Below the pieces are notes generated by a model that saw only the letters and a list, made by a program, of their open reading frames with translations, made no database searches and had not been told where the DNA came from. From CAVZBW01 sp963773635 (lineage in GTDB: Bacteria; Actinomycetota; Acidimicrobiia; Acidimicrobiales; RAAP-2): a stretch of DNA of 64,000 nucleotides. Numbering within the stretch: the stretch's first letter is position 1; each line of letters begins with the position of its first letter. Positions 18,147 to 26,987 of this stretch are shown one piece after another. The stretch lies in NCBI GenBank assembly GCA_963773635.1, contig CAVZBW010000005.1, positions 2,418,001-2,482,000 on the forward strand, given 5' to 3'. A program made the position numbers and the translations under genes.

Positions 18147-18163
18147 GTCCGGTCATCCCGGAC
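18147..18163. terminator. hairpin between convergent genes
   Basis: GTCCGG (18147-18152) and CCGGAC (18158-18163) form a 6-bp stem with a 5-base loop between two gene ends. There is no T-run, so it would be a weak or non-canonical terminator. Confidence 0.4.
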
Positions 18164-18166
18164 CGA

Positions 18167-19450
18167 TCAGCCGGGAAAATTCACGATGGCCTGTGCGAGC
18201 GGAGTCTGGTTGGTCCTGGGCTGGCCCTTGGCGAGGTGCCCGGAGAAGAACGTTCCCGTGAGGTAGTTGTCGGCGTTTTGGATGGCGCTCAACGACACCT
18301 GCCCCGCATAGACGAAGTGGTTGATCTCAAAGGGAAGCCCGTCGCTGCCGATGATGTTGGGGCCGTTCATCAGCTGGAAGTGGAGGTGCGAAACATTGGC
18401 GTTCCCCGTGTTTCCGAGCTTGGCCAAGACCTCGCCGGTATGGACCTTTTCGCCCGGCTTTACCAGCAAGGATCCCTTCTGGAGATGCGCATACATCGCA
18501 TAGACGCCTCCACCGAGGTTCTCGATGATGTGGTTGCCGTCGACGTTGGCGACCGTCAGCTTGGCCGCCAACCTCGGAACGCGCGAGGGAAGCACACCCG
18601 GCGCGTTTGCGTCGACGTTGTCCAGGGTCGACGAGATGGTCCCGTTGGCGACCGCGATGATCGGGGACCCGTAGTCCACATAGCTCTGGTTCTTGGTCTT
18701 GTCGCCGACGTAGAAACGCCCTTGGTTGTTCATTCGCTTGAAGTCGATCGCGAACCGCTCGCTGTTGGAGAGGTGACCATCGAGCGGTAGGACGGCATCG
18801 CGGTGTTGCAGTCCGGTCTGGCAGCAGCCGTTGAGCGCGACCCAGTTGTTCCCACGGAGCGGCGCGGAGATCACCCGCGGCGAGCCACCCGAGATGCTGA
18901 ACGGCGTGGCCAGGTAATTCACCGACGTCACCGTCGTCGCCGGCGGCGCGGGCGAAGCGGTCAGGTACAGATGGTGCAGCACGACCTTTGGCGCCTGATC
19001 CAAAGACCCGAAGCTGAGGTCGATAAAGAGGATCCGCGATTCCTGCGGGGGAATCGTCTTGTCGGGCGCCGCTTGTCCCGAAGCAAGACGGAGGTCCTCG
19101 CAATAGCCGACTCTGCACTTGGGATCGACGAGGTCGTTGGCAAAGGACCCGACGACCTCGGACGGCTTGGCGGCGTCGACGACGTCCACCCGCTCGATCG
19201 TTGCGGGGAGGATCGACGCATTGGTGAGCAGGAGATCGTAGGAGACGTGGTAGCGGCCGTCTGTTCCGAGAAACGGAAAGGTCGATTTGCTCAGGGGTTG
19301 CACGGTGACGGCCGTATAGGAAGCCGGGACCGTCACCCCTGAGGCGGAGGCGGCCCCGGCCGGTGGTGTGGCGCCAGCCAGCGCCAGCCACCCACCGAGG
19401 GCGAGCGCCCACACCGTGCCGAGCCTCCGCGCGTTTCTCGAAAGGTTCAT
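18167..19450 (-). CDS. secreted M23 (LytM-like) peptidase-family protein
   Basis: About 427 residues from ATG 19450, with an Arg-rich start and a hydrophobic stretch ending AGATPPAGAASA, a Sec signal peptide. An N-terminal beta-rich domain (about 35-220) precedes an M23 domain with YAMYAHLQKGSLLVKPGEKV and the HLHFQ motif (HxH zinc site). The first zinc ligand, normally His in HxxxD or HxRFAxD, is not clear: the segment reads SNSERFAID. It may therefore be a degenerate, non-catalytic LytM used as a scaffold or cell-wall binder. It is divergent from a TetR gene, which may regulate it. Confidence 0.78.
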   Translation of the reverse strand: MNLSRNARRLGTVWALALGGWLALAGATPPAGAASASGVTVPASYTAVTVQPLSKSTFPFLGTDGRYHVSYDLLLTNASILPATIERVDVVDAAKPSEVVGSFANDLVDPKCRVGYCEDLRLASGQAAPDKTIPPQESRILFIDLSFGSLDQAPKVVLHHLYLTASPAPPATTVTSVNYLATPFSISGGSPRVISAPLRGNNWVALNGCCQTGLQHRDAVLPLDGHLSNSERFAIDFKRMNNQGRFYVGDKTKNQSYVDYGSPIIAVANGTISSTLDNVDANAPGVLPSRVPRLAAKLTVANVDGNHIIENLGGGVYAMYAHLQKGSLLVKPGEKVHTGEVLAKLGNTGNANVSHLHFQLMNGPNIIGSDGLPFEINHFVYAGQVSLSAIQNADNYLTGTFFSGHLAKGQPRTNQTPLAQAIVNFPG

Positions 19451-19492
19451 TTGTCTCGGTCTCGATCGTGTCCGTCCATCTCGAACGCGAGC

Positions 19493-19502
19493 GTACCGGT
19501 AC
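19493..19502. promoter_or_regulatory. short palindrome in the M23/TetR divergent promoter region
   Basis: GTACCGGTAC is a perfect 10-bp palindrome in the 109-bp space between the divergent peptidase and TetR genes, with a related AGTACT at 19521-19526. It could be the TetR operator. The arms are short, so chance is possible. Confidence 0.3.
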
Positions 19503-19559
19503 TGCCAGGTTCGATCAAGTAGTACTCGGTCGAATCGTGCCATGATACGATAAGGGCTC

Positions 19560-20201
19560 GTGGCGAACAGGAGTCCGCGAGATCCCGCATCCGGCTACCA
19601 CTCGCCGTTGCGGGCCCGGCAGGCGGCCGAGACGCGACGGATAATCATCGCCGCAGCGATCAAGCTCTTCCGCGATCGGGGTTGGGCGGCCACAACGTTG
19701 CCGATGATCGCCGCGGAGGCCGGGACAGCCGTCGACACCATCTATTCCGCGTTTGGGTCGAAGTCCAGCCTGTTGCTGGCCGCGATCGACGTCGCCATCG
19801 TCGGCGACGACGAAGAGGCTCCGATGATCGACCGCCCCGACTTCGCCCTGCTCGGGAAAGGGAGAAGAGCCGACCGGCTCCGGGCCGGTGTGCAATTCAC
19901 CACCAGGGTCTACGAGCGCTCCGTGCCCGTCTTGAAAGCACTGCAAGAAGCTGCTGCCAGTGACAAGGCGGCACGCGCCCGGCTGACCCAGTACGACGAG
20001 GACCGTCGAAGCGTGACCGCTGCGGGTCTCGCGCTGATCCTCGGGAAGGAGGCGCCCGAGGAGCTCGTCGACGCCATCTGGGCGCTGGTCAGTCCCGAGG
20101 TCTTCACCATGTTGACCGAGAGAAGAGGCTGGTCGATCGCCAACACCGAGGCCTGGCTGGTACAGATGTCCAGTTCCGCCATGGGAAAGACCCCTCGATG
20201 A
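19560..20201 (+). CDS. TetR/AcrR-family transcriptional regulator
   Basis: The 213-residue protein has a TetR helix-turn-helix: AAAIKLFRDRGWAATTLPMIAAEAGTAVDTIYSAFGSK. The C-terminal half is alpha-helical with a highly charged middle. The GTG start at 19560 has AAGGG 5 bases upstream. The gene is divergent from the M23 peptidase and lies next to the cyclic-nucleotide-domain cluster, separated from the first acyltransferase gene by a 36-column repeat. It might control either neighbour. Confidence 0.85.
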   Translation: MANRSPRDPASGYHSPLRARQAAETRRIIIAAAIKLFRDRGWAATTLPMIAAEAGTAVDTIYSAFGSKSSLLLAAIDVAIVGDDEEAPMIDRPDFALLGKGRRADRLRAGVQFTTRVYERSVPVLKALQEAAASDKAARARLTQYDEDRRSVTAAGLALILGKEAPEELVDAIWALVSPEVFTMLTERRGWSIANTEAWLVQMSSSAMGKTPR

Positions 20202-20220
20202 CGGGCCATGCCGGGGTCCC

Positions 20221-20255
20221 GTGTGCTTGACTGCGCGATGTGGTCACCGGGGTTG
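20221..20255 (+). repeat. left copy of an imperfect direct repeat flanking the cNMP-domain cluster
   Basis: This copy starts GTGTGCTTGACT and contains GCGATG and GGTCACC. Aligned to 26913-26948 it matches in 31 of 36 columns (four mismatches, one gap). It lies between the 3' ends of the TetR gene and the first acyltransferase gene, just outside the cluster. Confidence 0.65.
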
Positions 20256-20259
20256 TGGA

Positions 20260-22018
20260 TTAGATCTCGTACTCGTCCATAACGTCCAGCACGTGGCGGA
20301 GGTTGAGGCGGTCGGTGGCGAAGGCGGCCATGAACGCGTCAGCGGGGATGCCGATCAGCTCCACCCGTTCGAATGCTTCGACCGTCGCAGCCCGTCCACG
20401 CTCCCCGACAACGCCGATCTCGCCAAACGACGCGCCCGCGCCGAGCTCCGTCAAGATGCGATCTTCGGAGCTGACGAGCACAGAACCCTCTTCGATGATG
20501 TAGAAAGCATCCGCAGGCTCGTCCTCCGTGACGATCCGGTCCCCCGGAGCGAAGGTCATGGTCCGTGCCGATCGGCAGAGGCGGTCGATCTCCCGGACGG
20601 ACAGCGCGGCAAAATGCGGCTGTTCGCTGATCAGGCGGTGCTGACGTCCGAGCCGGAAGAGGCTGTCGATGCTCTCCCGGAAGGCTCGGTCCAACCGGTT
20701 CGCCACTTCGTCCACCTCCGCGTCGTAGAGCAGGGTGCCAGTCAGGCGATCTCCAAATGACGCAAAGGTGAATTTGAACGCGTCGTACTGGAGGGACGAC
20801 GAGGCGAAGGCGCTCCGGAGCGGGGCCCCAAGGCACGAGCCCTCCGGTAGCCCGGGCAGGTTCGACAAGAGGACGTCGACCGGTTTGCGGCTGGAGCGAT
20901 AGACGGAGCGCTGGATGGCTACCGGAAGGTGGGTGAAGACCCGAGCAACCTCGTCACGTGCGGCGGCGCGGCCTTCGATCTTCACCCGTTCCAAAGCCGC
21001 GTGGGCGTGCCGCAAGGTGGCGAGAGGATCGGGCTCGCACGGGATCGACATGCTGAGGGGGGAAACCAGGCTGGCGCGGCGTGGAGTCCCCGGTTGGACG
21101 CAAGCTGACCGGGACGCAGACCGGCATGGTGGTTGCTGCAGGGTGCACCCGTGCCCATGCGGTCGCCGTAGCTGCGAGGAGCAGGTCCATGATGGTCACG
21201 CCGAACGCTCTCGAGGCGGTGCGCAGGTCGAGCAACGAGATGCTGTAGTCGCGCATCGTCCACCCACGGCTGTCCGATCCTGCGGGAGAGGGATAGGAAC
21301 CCTCCGGCGGAGGCTCGGTGGGCTGCAGCACCGAGGCGACGCGCGCCACGTAGGCCGCCGCGCCAGACAGGGTCTGTCGCCGTGCTCCGGTAAGCGCCGT
21401 CCTCCAGGTTCGGCCGTAGCCGGCCAGGCGGCTCTCGGTTCCGTCCACCAAGGTACCGAACGCGGAGCGCGGAGCCTCCGGCCTCCACGGCTCATCTCCG
21501 CTGGGTGGAGCGACCGCCTCGGTCGTCTGGTCGAGTGCCAGCAGCGCGATCATCCGGAATCCGAACAGGCCGTCCCCCATGCCGTGATGCACGGTCACCA
21601 ATAAGCCGAACGAACCCTCCGGACCGCCGGGCACGATCTCTATCCGCCACAGTGGCCTCGTTGGGTCGAGGGGTCTGGCCATGGCGTCGACCATGAGCTG
21701 AGAGGGCATGTTCTCGCCGGAGCGGCCCTGGTGCCGGTGGGGTTGGACGTGCCAAGCGACGTCGAAGGACGGGTCGTCCTCGAAGAAGGGTTGGACGAGG
21801 GGGGCACGCGGCACCCGCACCCGCCGGCGGAGAAACCTCAGCTCGTCGGGGAGCTCTCGTCTCGAGAGCATCTCCCGAACATGGGCAACGAAATCATCCG
21901 CCGCCGGGGTGGAGCCATCGGGTCGAGCTCCGAACGACATGTACAGAACCATGAGCGACTGGTCCTCGTTTTCGTACCCCAACGCCTCGCGTGGGGTCAG
22001 ACGCTCGGTCAAGGCCAT
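20260..22018 (-). pseudogene. WS/DGAT-type acyltransferase fused to a cyclic-nucleotide-binding domain (one frameshift)
   Basis: From ATG 22018 the first frame encodes a wax-ester-synthase/diacylglycerol-acyltransferase N domain with the active-site motif HHGMGDG. After PVCVPVSLRPTGD the homology continues in another frame, ASLVSPLSMSIPCEPDPLA..., to a stop at 20260. Dropping one base from the C4 run at 21078-21081 restores a protein of about 585 residues. The last 110 residues form a cNMP-binding domain with phosphate-binding cassette FGEIGVVGERGRAATV (Glu and Arg kept). WS/DGAT enzymes esterify fatty alcohols or diacylglycerol with acyl-CoA; the fused domain suggests cAMP control. Paralogous to 25056-26867. 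Either a sequence error or a recent inactivation. Confidence 0.82.
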
Positions 22019-22087
22019 GAGGCAGGCTAAACAGACTCCGACGATTACGCACGGGCGTCCCGGTGAACGTCCGCGTACGCTGACCTC

Positions 22088-23791
22088 ATGCCGCAAGCGG
22101 CGCCGGGCTCAGCGTCCGACCCCGGGGTCGCGCCGACCTCGGATCCCGGCCCGGTAGCGGCGCTCGCCGGCGTGTTACGCCAGCCCAACCTGCGGCGGGC
22201 CGAGGTGTCGTTCGGCCTCTCCATCGTGGCGCAGACCTGTTGGGTCGCGCTGTTCCTGGTCGAGCTCCTCGCCGTCGCCGGGCCCATCGGGCCGGGACTG
22301 TTCGTGCTCATTCGCCAGGTCGTCGGCTCCCTGACCGCTCCCGGGTTCGCGGCGCTCGCCGAACGCTGGCCGCGCGAGCGTGTCCTCGCTGCGGCAACGG
22401 TCGTTCGTGCAGGCGCCGCGCTGGGTGCCATGCCGATCATCGCCAATCACGGCCCGGCCGGCGCCCTGTACGGGATCGCGGCGGTCGAGGGTGCGGCGGC
22501 CTCGGCACCGAATGCCATCCAGATCGCGCTGTTACCGTGGCTTGCGGAACGCCCCGCACAGCTTGGCGCCGCCAATGCCTTGAACTCCATCTTCGCGATC
22601 GGCGGAGTCATGATGGGCGGCGTCATCGACGCCGTCCTCATTCACGTCCAGGGGTCCCGGGCCGTGCTGATCAGCGTGGTCGTGCTGTTCCTGGCGGCGG
22701 TGGCACTGCTCCTGCGCATCCGCGGGGTGCGCACCAACGTCGGCGACACTTCCCGGTGGTCATTCACGCAGAACCTGGTCGGCGGCGTGCGCTACCTGCA
22801 CCGCAACGGGGACCCACGCGCCCTGGTCTTCTTCCTCGCCATCCCAGCCTTGCTCCTGGGCGTCGGCCAGACGTTTGCCAGCACGATCTCCCACGATCTG
22901 TTGCACCAGGGCAGCTCCGGCACACCGATCCTGGTGGCGCTCGGCGGCGCGGGAGGTTTCGTGGGTGGCCTCCTGAGTTCCTCCTCGGCGGCACGACCGG
23001 GCTTGGCGAGACTGATGGCGACCGGAACGGCCCTCGCCGGTGCGGGCACGCTGCTGATCGCGGGCCTTCCGACGTTGATCGTGGTCATCCTGGCGCTGTG
23101 CATGACGGGAGTCGGGATCGCCTATGGCACGGTGCTCGGGTCGACCCTCCTCCAACGGGTGGTGCCCAACGAGCACCTCGGTCCGACCGTCGGCGTCTCG
23201 GGTCTGCTGAGCGTCGGCTCGGTCGGGATAGGGGGGATCGCCGCTGCGGCGCTCGTCTGGCTCGTGGGAACGCGCTGGGCCCTGGCCCTCACGGGAGCCC
23301 TGGTCATGGTCGCCGCCTGCTGGGCCCATGTCCGCCTCCGTCGCATCGAGCCCTCGCTCGAGAGTGGTGGACCGGCGGTCACCGTCATCGAGGACCTCGG
23401 CATCTTCCGGCCGCTCTCCGTGGCCATGAAGAGAGAGATCGCGCGCAAGCTGCGGGCCGTCGACATCGCCGCCGGCCAAGCCGTGATCCGTCAGGGCGAC
23501 CCGCCCCGCGAGTTCTATGTGGTCGAGAGGGGGCGTCTCGAGGTGCTCAACGGCACGGAGCAGCTCGCCACGCTGGGCGAGGGCGATTGCTTCGGCGAGG
23601 TCGCGCTCCTCCATGACACGGTGCGGACGGCGACGGTGCGTTCGTTGACCCCGGCGAGAGTCTGGTGCCTGGCACGAGCCGACTTCCTCGCCGCAGTGAC
23701 CGGCAACCTCGACACGCTCGCCCTCGCGCAAGCACTGGCGGAGAGCCGTTCCCGCACGGACGGTCCGTCCTCCGCCGAGCGGGGCGACTGA
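22088..23791 (+). CDS. MFS transporter with C-terminal cyclic-nucleotide-binding domain
   Basis: The 567-residue protein has about 12 hydrophobic segments up to residue 415 (for example VSFGLSIVAQTCWVALFLV and ALALTGALVMVAACWAHV), then a linker and a cNMP-binding domain at about 435-540. Its phosphate-binding cassette at about 502 reads FGEVALLHDTVRTATV, close to the CRP/PKA consensus, with the ribose-binding Glu and phosphate-binding Arg present. MFS proteins move small molecules or lipids across the inner membrane. A similar MFS-cNMP fusion is known in mycobacteria (Rv3239c, from memory). It is divergent from the first acyltransferase gene (69 bp) and followed by the hydroxylase gene; lipid export gated by cAMP is an inference. 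Confidence 0.88.
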   Translation: MPQAAPGSASDPGVAPTSDPGPVAALAGVLRQPNLRRAEVSFGLSIVAQTCWVALFLVELLAVAGPIGPGLFVLIRQVVGSLTAPGFAALAERWPRERVLAAATVVRAGAALGAMPIIANHGPAGALYGIAAVEGAAASAPNAIQIALLPWLAERPAQLGAANALNSIFAIGGVMMGGVIDAVLIHVQGSRAVLISVVVLFLAAVALLLRIRGVRTNVGDTSRWSFTQNLVGGVRYLHRNGDPRALVFFLAIPALLLGVGQTFASTISHDLLHQGSSGTPILVALGGAGGFVGGLLSSSSAARPGLARLMATGTALAGAGTLLIAGLPTLIVVILALCMTGVGIAYGTVLGSTLLQRVVPNEHLGPTVGVSGLLSVGSVGIGGIAAAALVWLVGTRWALALTGALVMVAACWAHVRLRRIEPSLESGGPAVTVIEDLGIFRPLSVAMKREIARKLRAVDIAAGQAVIRQGDPPREFYVVERGRLEVLNGTEQLATLGEGDCFGEVALLHDTVRTATVRSLTPARVWCLARADFLAAVTGNLDTLALAQALAESRSRTDGPSSAERGD

Positions 23792-23853
23792 CGATTGTCG
23801 CACCGGCAACAGACGGCCCCATAATGTCGAGCGTCCACGAGGCTGGGGGCGCT

Positions 23854-25056
23854 ATGGATCTGACCTTGGTCGCAATTCCAGGCTACGTGGCCTCCATGGT
23901 CGCCGAGTCCCGATACCTCCGCAGGAGGGCGGCGCGGACGGGTCACACTCCGGGGGACTACCGGGCCAGTGACACGTTGCTCAGTCTCTCGATGGGCGCG
24001 GCGCGCCTCGTCGCGCCGCTCACTCTTCCCCCGGTGATGGGAAAGCTCGTCTACGGCCCGGGGCGACGGGTGCGCCGGGGACTCTTGATCGCGGTGGCCG
24101 GAGGCGTGGTCCTCACGTCAGTGGCCGACCGCCTCGCCACGTTGGATCGGCCACTCCCTTCGACCGAGAGGACGAAGGGACGCTCCGAGAGACGCGACCA
24201 ACTCCGAACAAGGCTGGTGGCCGCCGCCCGCGTCGTCAGCGGCGTTGCCGGCGTCGCCACGGTGACGCTCGGGGCTACCACGGTGGCGACGGTCTGGGCT
24301 CGCTCTACGACGCCGGAGGTCTTCTGGCGTCGCCGGCTCGTGCGAGATCTCGGCAACGGACTGGTTGCCGTGACGGTCGCCGCGCTCGGGTGGGACCTCA
24401 TCTACTACTGGAACCACCGGTTTATGCACTCCAGCCGCTTCATGTGGGCGATCCACGTCGTACATCACTCGAGCGCTCGTTACAACTTGTCCACGGCACT
24501 GCGGCAACCGGTCGCGCACGCCTTTGGCGTGTTCCTCCCGACAGGCGCGCTCGCCCTGCTGGGCATCCGGCCGGAGGTGATCAGCACGGCTCGTGCCATC
24601 AACCTCGCCTATCAATACTGGATCCACACCGAGCTGGTCGACGGTCTCGGTCCGCTGGAGCGCGTGCTCAACAGCCCCTCGCACCATCGGGTACACCATG
24701 GCCGAAACCCGCAGTACATCGACCGCAACCACGGGAGCATCCTCATCGCGTGGGACCGGTTGTTCAAGACGTTTGAGCCCGAAGGTGATCGACCCGTCTA
24801 CGGCCTGACGGACGGCGTCGAGCGCTACAACCCCGCGGCGATCATCGGGAACGAGTACCGTGACCTGCTCCGGGACGTCGCCCGCAGCGGTTCGTGGCGG
24901 GCGCGCCTGTCTCACGTCCTGCGGGGGCCCGGCTGGTCGCCCGGGTCGACCACCCCCGAGACCGCCAACGCCCCGGCGACGGCCAGCCTGTCACGAGCAG
25001 AGCTCACGTACGACAGGCCCGTACAGGACCGGCGGGTCGAGCTGCAGGCCTGGTGA
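23854..25056 (+). CDS. fatty acid hydroxylase / sterol desaturase superfamily membrane protein
   Basis: The product is about 400 residues with hydrophobic N-terminal segments and the diiron histidine boxes of the superfamily: HRFMH (HxxxH), HVVHHSS (HxxHH) and HHRVHHG (HxxHH), plus WIHTE between them. Members hydroxylate or desaturate fatty acids, sterols, carotenoids or alkylglycerols using O2 in the membrane. I choose ATG 23854 (GGGGGCG upstream); ATG 23824 is also in frame. The stop overlaps the next ATG (TGATG), so it is coupled to the second acyltransferase, which could esterify the new hydroxyl group. Confidence 0.87.
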   Translation: MDLTLVAIPGYVASMVAESRYLRRRAARTGHTPGDYRASDTLLSLSMGAARLVAPLTLPPVMGKLVYGPGRRVRRGLLIAVAGGVVLTSVADRLATLDRPLPSTERTKGRSERRDQLRTRLVAAARVVSGVAGVATVTLGATTVATVWARSTTPEVFWRRRLVRDLGNGLVAVTVAALGWDLIYYWNHRFMHSSRFMWAIHVVHHSSARYNLSTALRQPVAHAFGVFLPTGALALLGIRPEVISTARAINLAYQYWIHTELVDGLGPLERVLNSPSHHRVHHGRNPQYIDRNHGSILIAWDRLFKTFEPEGDRPVYGLTDGVERYNPAAIIGNEYRDLLRDVARSGSWRARLSHVLRGPGWSPGSTTPETANAPATASLSRAELTYDRPVQDRRVELQAW

Positions 25057-26867
25057 TGCGACGCTCGTTGACGCATCGGTATGCATCGTCGGCCGACCGG
25101 CTGGGCCGTCAGGAGGCATCGTGGCTCGAGCTGGATCCGCAGTTCATGGAGGTAGCCCTCCTGCGGTTCGGTCCTCGCTCGGACGGCTCGCTCCCCACAC
25201 CCGACGAAGTGATCGCGCGCGCCGAGCGGATGATCTGGCGCGCCGGGCCGGTGGACATTCTGGCTACCGGCCGGCGACGGGTGCGTCGAGTGCCGGCCAA
25301 CCTGGCGCGACCCCAATGGGAGGACGACCCTGACTTCGAGCTGAGATACCACGTCTACGTGCATCGAGGCCTCGGCAATCACGGACCGGTCTCCGTCGAA
25401 GAGCAGGATCGGCTGATCGTCGACGCCATGTGCCGCCCACTCGATCTGGCACATCCTCTCTGGCGGGTCGAGATCATCGAGTCCTTCGACGACGGGTCCT
25501 TCGGGCTCCTGCTGACCATGCACCATGCAATGGCCGACGGGGTCTCGGCCTTTGCCGCGAGTGCGGCACTGGCGTTGGACGTGACGCCGACCGCCCGAGA
25601 GGTCGATCCGTCGGGGGACCGCTGGGTCCCCGATCCCCCACACTCGCCGCTCGAGCTCGTCCGGTCAGCCGCCCGGGACCGCTTCACCATGCCGGCGGAA
25701 GGGGTCCGCCGAATCGTGGAGCCGCTGCGCTCCGCCAACGGCAGCGCTACCGCAGCAGCCATCGCTCGTCTCGCCTGGTACCACCACGACGAGCCGCCAC
25801 CACCGCAGCGGTCGACCGCCCTAGCCCAGACATGGGAGAGTCGCCGTGACTGGAACCACCGTCGGTTCCGCATGCCGCTGCTCGATCTGCGGTTGGCAAG
25901 CCGGGCCTTCGGTGCAACGGTCACCGATCTCCTGCTTGCAGCCACCGCGAAGTCCTGGCCGCCTTTTTCACCGGACGCCGAGGAGGTCTGGGTGCGCCTC
26001 CCCGTCAACCTGCGCAGCGCCGGCAGTGTCTCCGCGACGAACGAGGTGGCGAACGTGATCGTCGGATTGGAGACCACCCTCGAGCCCTTGGAGACCCTCC
26101 GCAGCGCGCAAAGGAAGCTCGGTCACGCCAAGACGAGCCAGCAGGCGTTGGCCCTCGCCCAGCTCGCACGTGCGGCACGTTTCCTCCCCGCCTCCTGGCA
26201 AGAGAAGCACCTGGGCCGCTTCTTCAACCCTGACCTCATATTGTCGAGCCTGCCAGCGTTTCCGTTCAAGCTGTATTGCCAGGGCGCGCCGCTCGTGGAC
26301 TTCGCCTCGTGCTCCACCTTGTTCAAAGGCTGGGGCAAGATCACCGTCACCACCATCGACGACGTCGTGTACGGCTCGATGCTGGATTCGGGTGGGCCGG
26401 ACCCCCCGGCGTTCTCGGAGGCCTTTACCATGGCGATCGAAGAGCTGTGTCGCCTGGGGAGGGTGAGAGGCCTGCTCGCGGGCCAGCAATCACTGGCTGC
26501 GCTCTCGACCAACGATCTCGACGCCCTCGCGGCGAATGCGAAGGACGTGTCGTTCCGGCCCGGCGATGTGATCGTCCGGGAGGGCGAGGAAGCCGACGCC
26601 TTCTACGCGATCCTCCGCGGCACGGCGCGGGTGACGGTCGCCGGAGCGGCCCGCGGACAGCTCGCGGCGGGCGACTCCTTCGGCGAGTTGGGGATTTTCA
26701 GCGGACCGGCGCGCGCGGCCACCGTGACCGCCCTGGAGCCCCTCCGGGCCGCCAAGGTCTCCCGCGAGGCTCTCCTCGAGGCCTTCCACGGGGACCAGGT
26801 CACGCAACGACCCCTCCACGAGGTCATCGAGGGCTATCAGCGGCAGGCCGATTCCGAGGACGGCTGA
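25056..26867 (+). CDS. WS/DGAT-type acyltransferase fused to a cyclic-nucleotide-binding domain (intact)
   Basis: The product has 603 residues. The acyltransferase part (1-460) has the catalytic HHAMADG at 156-162 and the later PVNLRSAG and NVIVGLETTLE segments of the WS/DGAT family. The C-terminal part (about 487-600) is a cNMP-binding domain with VSFRPGDVIVREGEEADAFY and cassette FGELGIFSGPARAATV from residue 542. WS/DGAT proteins normally end near 460-480 residues, so the extra domain is a true fusion; the paralogue at 20260-22018 has it too. I know of no described WS/DGAT-cNMP protein. The ATG overlaps the hydroxylase stop by one base. Likely role: storage or surface lipid esterification under cAMP control. 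Confidence 0.88.
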   Translation: MRRSLTHRYASSADRLGRQEASWLELDPQFMEVALLRFGPRSDGSLPTPDEVIARAERMIWRAGPVDILATGRRRVRRVPANLARPQWEDDPDFELRYHVYVHRGLGNHGPVSVEEQDRLIVDAMCRPLDLAHPLWRVEIIESFDDGSFGLLLTMHHAMADGVSAFAASAALALDVTPTAREVDPSGDRWVPDPPHSPLELVRSAARDRFTMPAEGVRRIVEPLRSANGSATAAAIARLAWYHHDEPPPPQRSTALAQTWESRRDWNHRRFRMPLLDLRLASRAFGATVTDLLLAATAKSWPPFSPDAEEVWVRLPVNLRSAGSVSATNEVANVIVGLETTLEPLETLRSAQRKLGHAKTSQQALALAQLARAARFLPASWQEKHLGRFFNPDLILSSLPAFPFKLYCQGAPLVDFASCSTLFKGWGKITVTTIDDVVYGSMLDSGGPDPPAFSEAFTMAIEELCRLGRVRGLLAGQQSLAALSTNDLDALAANAKDVSFRPGDVIVREGEEADAFYAILRGTARVTVAGAARGQLAAGDSFGELGIFSGPARAATVTALEPLRAAKVSREALLEAFHGDQVTQRPLHEVIEGYQRQADSEDG

Positions 26868-26912
26868 CCGGCGAACCGGCCACACCAAGAGGATGGGACC
26901 ATCCGAGGACCG

Positions 26913-26948
26913 GTGTGCTTGACTCGGGCGATGCGGTCACCCGAGTTG
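26913..26948 (+). repeat. right copy of the imperfect direct repeat flanking the cNMP-domain cluster
   Basis: Same orientation and 31/36-column identity to 20221-20255. This copy also contains a 7-bp inverted repeat, ACTCGGG (26922-26928) with CCCGAGT (26940-26946), so it may act as a hairpin 3' of the second acyltransferase gene. Confidence 0.65.
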
Positions 26949-26987
26949 CTCTTGGCCGGCGGACGGGCGCGCCGGAGGTCGATCTAG

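Noticed and set aside
20221..20260. TTGACT in the repeat as a sigma-70-type -35 box
   Set aside because: No -10 hexamer at 16-18 bp in either copy; the spacing to the nearest TAnnnT-like hexamer is wrong.
22019..22087. CRP-type cAMP receptor site between the divergent acyltransferase and MFS genes
   Set aside because: No TGTGA-N6-TCACA-like or mycobacterial CRP pattern could be found by eye in the 69 bp.
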